From contig AQRS01000024.1 in assembly GCA_000402355.1 (NCBI GenBank), forward strand, positions 1-31,160: 31,160 bases of DNA, in the 5' to 3' direction. Positions 24,367 through 29,743 of the stretch are shown here, piece after piece. This DNA comes from Candidatus Iainarchaeum andersonii SCGC AAA011-E11. GTDB taxonomy: Archaea; Iainarchaeota; Iainarchaeia; Iainarchaeales; Iainarchaeaceae. Both the position numbers and the translations under genes were made by a program. Positions within the stretch are counted from its first letter, which is position 1; each line of letters starts with the position of its first letter. The notes under the pieces are model-generated. The model was not told the DNA's origin, did no database searches, and saw only the letters and a program-made list of their open reading frames with translations.

Positions 24367-24593
24367 TATCAAAGGACAAAAATAAAGAAACAAAAATTGT
24401 CCTTTGATATAGCAAACCACGAAAGTTTTTCGGTAATTTATGGTGGTTCCTTCTACCCGTAGGGTACGAGGCCTAATGCCCTTGGGCACCAGGTGCTAGA
24501 TAGCAGACCAAAAATGTCGCCGAAATATTTTATTGGTCTGCTATAGCTATCAAAAGACCTCTTGAAAAGTTTTTAAAATAATGTCTTTTGATA
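24366..24593. repeat. Two-hairpin element of a second sequence family, interrupted by copy E
   Basis: Left hairpin 24366-24410: perfect 14-bp arms (ATATCAAAGGACAA and its complement at 24397-24410). Right hairpin 24548-24593: perfect 11-bp arms (TATCAAAAGAC and its complement at 24583-24593). The arms share the motif TATCAAARGAC, with G in the left hairpin and A in the right. If 24410-24545 is removed with one TA copy, the two join as TTTGATA-GC-TATCAAA, a two-base spacer as in the other elements. It fills the gap between two convergent genes almost exactly. Confidence 0.75.
24408..24545 (+). repeat. Two-module intergenic element, long form (copy E, 138 bp)
   Basis: TA; closing stem TAGCA (24410-24414) with TGCTA (24494-24498) around three arms laid end to end: 24415-24448 (AACCAC/GTGGTT), 24449-24471 (CCT/AGG base, TACCC/GGGTA stem), 24472-24493 (CCT/AGG base, TGCCC/GGGCA stem); GA at 24499-24500; a hairpin with arms TAGCAGACCA (24501-24510) and its complement (24534-24543); TA. 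It lies inside the second-family element and is bounded by TA on both sides, which fits insertion with a TA duplication. Confidence 0.9.
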
Positions 24594-24606
24594 TAATCAA
24601 TGCTTC

Positions 24607-25524
24607 TCAGCCAGCACCTGAATCGTATCCCCTCTTCCGGCCAGTGAAAACATGTATGCCAGCACCACAGAAAGAGGCGCCATTACAGGCAGGGTTATTA
24701 AAGTCAATGACAATTGCAGATAGTAACTCGCCCCTGTTTTCACGGGTTTTTTTTTTCATTAGTTTGTACAGGAAATCGAATTCGAACCCGAGCGAATTAT
24801 ACAGGGACTGCAGGACTCCGAAAGGGTTGAATTCAAATGAATAGTGGGATATTTTTACAACCCTGAACCCGTTTTTTTCAACCAAAGCGGAAATGGTTCC
24901 CGGGGAAAAATGGTTAAGGTGCCTGGGAACATCCAGGTGGAACCAATTGGATTTCCAAAGCCTGAAACTGAAGCTGTCAATGTTCGGAACAGCTATGAAA
25001 AGCAACCCGCCCTTTTTCAGCAATTCGTTGGCGCGTTCAAGATAGAGCCCCGGCTTTTTCAAATGCTCGACGACATGCCAGAATGTAATGAGGCCAAAAG
25101 AATTTTTTTTATAACCGGCTTTCAGCAGGTCGCCGTATTTGACATCGATTCCCTGTGATTTTAATTTGCGCGTGAATTTTTTTGATGACTCGGAAACCTC
25201 GATGCCCGAGCATTCCCAGCCAAGATTTTTCATTGTTTTGAGAAAGGTGCCGGCACCACAGCCGATATCGAGAACCTTTTCGGGCGTTATTCCGGAAAAA
25301 AAAACTTTCCTCAGGCCCTGTATTATGCCGAAAATAAAACCGGGTTTTTCATAATAATTCCCCCTGTAATACCCGGAAAGTTCCTTATCAGGGGGAAGCG
25401 GATTGACGGAAATTGTTCCGCAGGAGCCGCACTTTGAGAGTTCCACTTGTTTTTCGCGGAACTCGAAATCTGCGCATTTCAGGAAAAAAACCGCATTGCC
25501 AGAACCGCAGACATTGCAAGACAA
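24607..25524 (-). CDS. Class I SAM methyltransferase with zinc-ribbon N-terminus, C-terminus frameshifted
   Basis: A 305-residue protein as read. N-terminal CXXC pairs C3/C6 and C32/C35, SAM motif VLDIGCGAG (84-92), HVVEH (150-154) and VPNIDSFSFRLWKSNWFHLD identify a Methyltransf_23-type enzyme, common in glycan loci; its substrate is unknown. After KKK (257-259) the frame runs through a run of ten A residues (24747-24756) and then codes a poor tail with two late cysteines. With one A fewer the frame continues as a hydrophobic tail (TLITLPVMAPLSVVLAYMF, ending VLAEKH) with its stop at 24597-24599, as these enzymes usually end. So this is an indel in the homopolymer: error, mutation or phase variation. 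The start is TTG, supported by AAGGTGG at 25532-25538, 7 nt upstream. Confidence 0.82.
   Translation of the reverse strand: MSCNVCGSGNAVFFLKCADFEFREKQVELSKCGSCGTISVNPLPPDKELSGYYRGNYYEKPGFIFGIIQGLRKVFFSGITPEKVLDIGCGAGTFLKTMKNLGWECSGIEVSESSKKFTRKLKSQGIDVKYGDLLKAGYKKNSFGLITFWHVVEHLKKPGLYLERANELLKKGGLLFIAVPNIDSFSFRLWKSNWFHLDVPRHLNHFSPGTISALVEKNGFRVVKISHYSFEFNPFGVLQSLYNSLGFEFDFLYKLMKKKTRENRGELLSAIVIDFNNPACNGASFCGAGIHVFTGRKRGYDSGAG
24747..24756 (-). repeat. Ten-base A homopolymer at the frameshift
   Basis: Ten consecutive A on the coding (minus) strand, coding for the KKK at residues 257-259. A run of nine would join the methyltransferase to its natural C-terminus. Such runs are prone to slippage in replication, transcription and sequencing. 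Confidence 0.7.
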
Positions 25525-25539
25525 AAGAAGCCCACCTTT

Positions 25540-26469
25540 TCAAGATTTCAGGATATCAAAAATCATTTGGAAACCGTTAACCAGGCCCTTCACAAAATCG
25601 TTCCCCACTCCCTTGCTCTGCCCTACTCTTTTTCTGAAAGCAATCGGGCATTCAATAACCTTGAGGCCCATTTTCAGTGCCGCCATTATCATGTGCGGGG
25701 AAAAGTGGTTTCCGGTGACATCAAAATTACCAATGATTTTATCAAGGGCTTCCGGGCGTATCAGCCTGTAAGTGCATCCGACATCGGTGAGCCTCAGCTT
25801 TCCCCAATACCTGAGCTGGATGAGCTTTGCAACAAAAATGTTGCCTATCTGAATGAATGGGGTTACCTGCGAATCGGAAGCCACGATTTCCATGGTGGTC
25901 CTTGTTCCAACCACCATGTCGACATTTTCAATGTAAGCAAGGAGTTTCTTGATGTCGGCCGCAAAATAGGTCTGGTCGCCCTCAACAAGGCAGACAAGGT
26001 TGCCGGCCTTCCTCGCTTCCTTGAGGGCGCGGACACACGCGGCCCCGTACCCCTGTATTGGTTCTTTTACGACTTTTGCGCCGGCCTTCCTCGCGACCTC
26101 GGCTGTTTTGTCCACGCAATTGTTGTCAATAACGACAATGTTCACCACTTCGCTCATTTTTTTGAAATCCCTTACGGCGCCTCCGATGGAAAGCTCGTCA
26201 TTGTAAGCGGTCATCCCCACGCTTATTTGCGGGTTTGTGATTGGGTCCTGCCTCACCGTTCTCGGCTTTTCATTCAATTTCATGAATGCGAATTCCGCCA
26301 TAAATCCGAGAACCGAAAACAGGAACAGCCAATTCGATGCATCAATTAATGCGCCGACCCGGAAGCCGCATGAACAGAAAAAATCAAGGAGCCAGTTGGC
26401 AAAAAAGAGCGAATAAAGGAATACCCCTGCCAGAAAAGCAAAAAAAGAATACAAAATCAGTCTGCCCAA
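25540..26469 (-). CDS. DPM1-like GT2 glycosyltransferase with N-terminal membrane segments
   Basis: A 309-residue protein. Two membrane helices (about 4-25 and 45-63) precede a GT-A domain: ISVGMTAYNDELSIGG, VVIDNNCVDKTAEVA, GYGAACVRALKEARK, then EGDQTY (E163-D165) where most relatives have D-x-D, and TDVGCTYRLIRPEAL. This order matches polyprenyl-phosphate hexosyltransferases, but with helices at the N-terminus rather than the C-terminus. It probably makes a polyprenyl-phosphate sugar at the cytoplasmic face for the GT-C enzymes. The start is TTG at 26469, directly after an in-frame stop; the next ATG (residue 57) would remove both helices. A repeat element ends 34 nt upstream and supplies a TATA-like sequence. 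Confidence 0.82.
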   Translation of the reverse strand: MGRLILYSFFAFLAGVFLYSLFFANWLLDFFCSCGFRVGALIDASNWLFLFSVLGFMAEFAFMKLNEKPRTVRQDPITNPQISVGMTAYNDELSIGGAVRDFKKMSEVVNIVVIDNNCVDKTAEVARKAGAKVVKEPIQGYGAACVRALKEARKAGNLVCLVEGDQTYFAADIKKLLAYIENVDMVVGTRTTMEIVASDSQVTPFIQIGNIFVAKLIQLRYWGKLRLTDVGCTYRLIRPEALDKIIGNFDVTGNHFSPHMIMAALKMGLKVIECPIAFRKRVGQSKGVGNDFVKGLVNGFQMIFDILKS

Positions 26470-26500
26470 TTAAAACACCGTGAATAAGGATTCAAACCCA

Positions 26501-26509
26501 GTTTATAGC
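26501..26509 (-). promoter_or_regulatory. TATA box formed by the end of repeat copy F
   Basis: On the minus strand this reads GCTATAAAC: the terminal GCTATA of the element plus AAC from the flank. It is centred about 36 bp before the TTG start at 26469, predicting a leader of roughly ten bases. Confidence 0.5.
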
Positions 26510-26596
26510 AAACCAATAAAGTAATTTGATGGATTTAATGGTTTGCTATCTAGCAGACCACCATGAAATGCCGAAAAACTTTCGCGGTCTGCCATA
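26504..26596 (-). repeat. Two-hairpin intergenic element, short form (copy F, 93 bp)
   Basis: The inverted counterpart of copy A: TA; a hairpin with perfect TAGCAAACCA arms (26506-26515 and 26539-26548); TC (GA on the other strand) at 26549-26550; a second hairpin with arms TAGCAGACCAC (26551-26561) and GCGGTCTGCCA (26584-26594), which has two mismatches; TA. The same total length as copy A, 93 bp. The region 26470-26780, without genes, is filled by this copy, copy G and short flanks. Confidence 0.88.
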
Positions 26597-26611
26597 GTTT
26601 AAAAAACATGC

Positions 26612-26748
26612 TATAGCAAACCACGGGAAAAACCGAAAAACTTTCGTGGTTCCTTCTACCCGTAGGGTACGAGGCCTAATGCCCTTGGGCATCAGGTGCT
26701 AGATAGCAGACCAAAAATGTCGCCGAAATATTTTATTGGTCTGCTATA
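26612..26748 (+). repeat. Two-module intergenic element, long form (copy G, 137 bp)
   Basis: The same design as copy E: closing stem TAGCA (26614-26618) with TGCTA (26697-26701), arms 26619-26651, 26652-26674 and 26675-26696, GA at 26702-26703, a hairpin with TAGCAGACCA arms (26704-26713 and 26737-26746), TA at both ends. From 26652 to the end it is almost identical to copy E, but the inside of the first arm is in the opposite orientation (CCGAAAAACTTTCG rather than CGAAAGTTTTTCGG). It lies 15 bp from copy F in the opposite orientation. Confidence 0.9.
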
Positions 26749-26780
26749 ACAGGCCACAAAGTTGATGGGCGCATTTGCGG

Positions 26781-27761
26781 TCACATTATTTTGCTGTCGA
26801 GAAACCGCATGTTGATGGGCCTGCGGAGGAAAAACATGAAGCCGAAAAATGACACGAGCACGTAACCCGTGAAGAAAAAAAGGAGTGAAAGGGCCACGGC
26901 ACTCTCGCTTGACACGGAAACGAATGAAAGCAGGAATACCAGGGAAACATCCCTCGTGCCGATTCCGGAAACGCTTATCGGGAGAAGGTCAAGAAGAGAA
27001 GTTATTGGGAAGACGAGGAAAGCGAATTCAAGCGGCATGCCTATTGACAGGGAAACAGCGAGAAGATAGAAAAAGAACGTGCCCACTACCCAAATGACAA
27101 TGCCCAGGAGCACCGAGGACAGGAAAAGCACGGGGCTTTTTTTCACGAGTTTCAGCGCGGAAAAAAAACTTGAGAACCCGACCGAAACCCTCTCCTTCAT
27201 GTCATCAGGGACAATGAAGTTAAAGGCCGGCCTGAGGAGAATCTTCAGGTACTTTTCCTTGAAGAGGAGAAAAACACCCAAAATGAAAACCAGGAACACA
27301 GAAAAAATCAGTTCCACTGAAACGGCGGAGTAACCATAAAAGCTTATGAAAGCGAGGCTCGAAAGCAGCGCGAAACCCAGGAGAATGCTCACGTCAATTA
27401 CCCTGTCGAGAATAACGGAGGAAACCCCAATGGAAAGCGGCACACCGTCCCCCTTTAGGTAAAGCGCCCGCACGAAATCCCCTATCCTGCCGGGGGTCAC
27501 GCTGCTCACAAAAAAACCCACGTTCACCAGCCAGGTGGATTCTGCAAGGGAAATGACCTGGCCCTGGCTCTTCAGGATGGCTTTCCATTTCAGGCCCTTC
27601 AGCAAAATCAGCATGAGGAGAACAAAGAGGGCAGAAACATAAATAGCCGCATCAATGCCCGCGAGCGTTACTGCAACAAGCCCCAGGTCAACCCTTGACA
27701 AAATGAATGCAAAAAAAAACAGCCCTATGAACAGGAGAATTCTTCTGTCAAACTTCATCAT
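26781..27761 (-). CDS. UPF0104 / LPG-synthase-TM-like membrane protein, copy 2
   Basis: A 326-residue protein with about eight membrane helices. SVTPGRIGDFVRALYLKGDG (near residue 93) and ISVSGIGTRDVSLVFLL (near 267) are the family motifs, matching LPGKIGDFSLAY and ASGIGIREGAFA in copy 1. It lies 15 bp downstream of a DPM1-like GT2 gene on the same strand. In haloarchaeal AglD these two domains form one protein, so the pair may act as a split AglD-like unit that makes and moves polyprenyl-phosphate hexose (inference). Two adjacent ATG codons (27761 and 27758) are equally good starts. Confidence 0.82.
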   Translation of the reverse strand: MMKFDRRILLFIGLFFFAFILSRVDLGLVAVTLAGIDAAIYVSALFVLLMLILLKGLKWKAILKSQGQVISLAESTWLVNVGFFVSSVTPGRIGDFVRALYLKGDGVPLSIGVSSVILDRVIDVSILLGFALLSSLAFISFYGYSAVSVELIFSVFLVFILGVFLLFKEKYLKILLRPAFNFIVPDDMKERVSVGFSSFFSALKLVKKSPVLFLSSVLLGIVIWVVGTFFFYLLAVSLSIGMPLEFAFLVFPITSLLDLLPISVSGIGTRDVSLVFLLSFVSVSSESAVALSLLFFFTGYVLVSFFGFMFFLRRPINMRFLDSKIM

Positions 27762-27776
27762 ACCACGGCAACAAAA

Positions 27777-28718
27777 CTATTTTTTCAGCACATTTTTTCT
27801 TTCATAATACAATATTTCTTCCTGGACTTTCCTGGACCTCTTCATGATCTCGGCAATGAGGCCGATTATTACGACCTGAAAGCCCACTATGAGGAGCAAG
27901 GCCGACAGGACAGCGCTCGGGAGGTAAGGCGAAACAAGGCCCGTGGAAATGTAGTGCACGAGCACGCGGAGCCCGAACATTGTTCCTGCAAGGAACATCA
28001 GGGCGCCTACAAAAGAAAAAACCTTCAGGGGGCGGTAATTCAGGTAAGATGAAAGTATCGTGAGGCCCACCCTTTTGGCGTAAACAAAAATGTTGGAAAT
28101 GAGCCTGGAAGGCCCGTCCCTCTTCCTGAAGTCGACCGGAACCTCAAGTATTGAAAGTTTTTTGTCAAACGCCTCGAGGATTGTTTCCTGGGTGTAAGTG
28201 TAATCGGAAAAAATGTTTATCCTCAGCGCGGCCTCCCTGGAAAAAGCCCTGAACCCTGTTTGGGAATCGGTCAGGGGAATGCCGGTAATTGTGCGCATCA
28301 GCAATGACACCAACTGGTTCCCGAGTTTCTTGTGGAGAGGCATGTGCTCTATTTTTCCGCGGAACCTCGAGCCGAGCACTATGTCGGATTTTCCATCCAC
28401 GATGGGCTTGACCAGCAGCGGAATCTGCGCCTGGTTGTACTGAAAATCCGCATCGGTGTTCACTATTATGTCGGCACCCATTTCGAGCGCCCCTGCCACG
28501 CCCCTGGAAAATGCCTGTGCAAGGCCCCTATTGGAAGTGTTCCTTATTACGGTTGCCCCGAATTTTCGCGAAACACCCGAAGTCGAATCTGAAGAGCCGT
28601 CATCAATTACCAGCACATCTATTTTTGTGATTCCGGGGATTTTTTGCGGTATCTCCTGAATCACTTTCCCGATTGTTTTCTCCTCGTTGAAAGCCGGAAT
28701 CGTGACAACTAGCTTCAT
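27777..28718 (-). CDS. DPM1-like GT2 polyprenyl-phosphate glycosyltransferase
   Basis: A 313-residue protein. MKLVVTIPAFNEEKTIGKVI and VLVIDDGSSDSTSGV open the GT-A domain, NTDADFQY (D89, D91) is the DXD that binds metal and nucleotide sugar, SRFRGKIEHMPLHKKLGNQL and DSQTGFRAFSREA follow as in dolichol-phosphate mannose/glucose synthases, and two membrane helices lie at about 232-252 and 266-292. It should transfer a hexose from a nucleotide donor to polyprenyl phosphate on the cytoplasmic face, providing donors for GT-C enzymes. The ATG at 28716-28718 has a TATA-like box at leaderless distance. It is followed after 15 bp by the UPF0104 gene. Confidence 0.9.
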   Translation of the reverse strand: MKLVVTIPAFNEEKTIGKVIQEIPQKIPGITKIDVLVIDDGSSDSTSGVSRKFGATVIRNTSNRGLAQAFSRGVAGALEMGADIIVNTDADFQYNQAQIPLLVKPIVDGKSDIVLGSRFRGKIEHMPLHKKLGNQLVSLLMRTITGIPLTDSQTGFRAFSREAALRINIFSDYTYTQETILEAFDKKLSILEVPVDFRKRDGPSRLISNIFVYAKRVGLTILSSYLNYRPLKVFSFVGALMFLAGTMFGLRVLVHYISTGLVSPYLPSAVLSALLLIVGFQVVIIGLIAEIMKRSRKVQEEILYYERKNVLKK

Positions 28719-28740
28719 GTAAACTACAGGTCAACTAATG

Positions 28741-28748
28741 ATTAAAAA
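28741..28748 (-). promoter_or_regulatory. TATA-like box of the DPM1-like gene, over the upstream stop codon
   Basis: On the minus strand this reads TTTTTAAT, centred 26-27 bp before ATG 28718. It covers the stop of the upstream epimerase gene (28742-28744), so the DPM1-like gene probably has its own start of transcription. Confidence 0.5.
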
Positions 28749-29698
28749 GCATTGTTTTTCCGGTGCTGCCTGAACCACGCTGTGAAGAGTTTTACGCCTT
28801 CTTCGAGCCCCACTTTCGGGGAAAAACCCAGGGTTGCCCTGGCTTTGGAAATATCCGCCAAAGTGGCCTCGGCATCCTCTTTTCTTTTTCCAGAATAAAT
28901 TATCTTCGCCTTTTTTCCGAAGTTTTTTTCCAAAAGCATTATGAGTTCCGATACGCTCCTTGAGTCCGAGTTTCCGATATTGAAAGTATCAAAACCTTTT
29001 GGCTTTTCCAATGCCAGCAATATGCCGTCGGTGGCATCGGAAACATAGGTGAAATCCCTTTTGGCTTTTCCGTCACCATAAACTTCTATTTGTTTGCCTT
29101 TTGAAATTAAATCGGCAAATTTGTAAACGGCCATGTCGGGGCGCCCTCCAGGCCCGTAAACTGTGAAAAAACGGAGTATTGTAATCGGGGTGCCGTACAA
29201 ATGGTGGAATGAATGGGCGAGGTTTTCCATGCCGATTTTTGAGGCAGCATAAATGTTTAGCGGGGTGGAAACTTTTTGTTCCTCGTTAAACGGGGTTTTG
29301 TTCTTTCCATAAGCACTGGAAGTTGATGCCAATACAACCGATTTTATTTTGTTGTCGCGGGCAAAATTGAGGACATTAAGGGAGCCTATGATGTTGGTTT
29401 TCAGGTATTCGCCAGGATACTTGGAAGAATCCCTTACGCCTGTCCTGGCCGCAAGATGAACGACATGGGTAATGGATTTTTTTGAAAGCCATTCGAATAG
29501 TTTTTGGCCATTAATGTCCCCTTCGATGAATTCCGCCAGTTTGCTTTCCAGGATGGGGGCAATGTTTTTTCTCTTGAGCGAAACATCGTAATTGCCGAAA
29601 AAATTATCCACTCCCACTATCGGAACGTTATTCTTTACAAGTTGTTTGGCGAGGTTGCTTCCTATAAAACCTGCACAGCCCGTTATCAAGACTTTCAT
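28742..29698 (-). CDS. UDP-glucuronate 4-epimerase-like SDR
   Basis: A 318-residue extended SDR. GCAGFIG (G7, G10, G13) binds NAD, HLAARTGVRDSSKYP, STSSAYG and YAASK (Y150, K154) form the active site, and RFFTVYGPGGRPDMA (176-190) is the hallmark of bacterial-type UDP-glucuronate 4-epimerases (LspL/Cap1J group), which convert UDP-glucuronate to UDP-galacturonate. KRDFTYVSDATDGI follows as expected. This points to a uronic acid in the glycan. ATG 29698 matches the family N-terminus; a longer open frame adds 13 unrelated residues. A TATA-like box lies 27 bp upstream. Confidence 0.88.
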   Translation of the reverse strand: MKVLITGCAGFIGSNLAKQLVKNNVPIVGVDNFFGNYDVSLKRKNIAPILESKLAEFIEGDINGQKLFEWLSKKSITHVVHLAARTGVRDSSKYPGEYLKTNIIGSLNVLNFARDNKIKSVVLASTSSAYGKNKTPFNEEQKVSTPLNIYAASKIGMENLAHSFHHLYGTPITILRFFTVYGPGGRPDMAVYKFADLISKGKQIEVYGDGKAKRDFTYVSDATDGILLALEKPKGFDTFNIGNSDSRSVSELIMLLEKNFGKKAKIIYSGKRKEDAEATLADISKARATLGFSPKVGLEEGVKLFTAWFRQHRKNNAF

Positions 29699-29720
29699 AA
29701 AAAAGAGTCGGTTAGATTGT

Positions 29721-29730
29721 ATTAAAAATA
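29721..29730 (-). promoter_or_regulatory. TATA-like box of the UDP-glucuronate epimerase gene
   Basis: On the minus strand this reads TATTTTTAAT, centred about 27 bp before ATG 29698 with no ribosome site between, fitting a leaderless start. Confidence 0.55.
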
Positions 29731-29743
29731 TTGGCAACGCGCC

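Noticed and set aside
24410..24498. The cloverleaf of the long-form elements could be a tRNA gene.
   Set aside because: The loops are only 2-3 bases in two arms, the closing stem is 5 bp, there is no seven-base anticodon loop, no T-loop consensus and no acceptor end, and the junction has no linker bases.
24747..24756. Calling the methyltransferase a pseudogene.
   Set aside because: Only the last 45-50 residues are affected, the catalytic domain is intact, and a one-base homopolymer indel may be a sequencing error or phase-variable, so I kept it as a CDS with a note.
25447..26349. A 300-codon open frame on the plus strand.
   Set aside because: It lies antisense to the GT2 gene and part of the methyltransferase gene, both of which have clear family motifs; its translation has no recognisable features.
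26504..26748. Adjacent repeats might be a CRISPR array.
   Set aside because: The copies differ in length and orientation, and there are no regular unique spacers; each unit is itself two palindromes.
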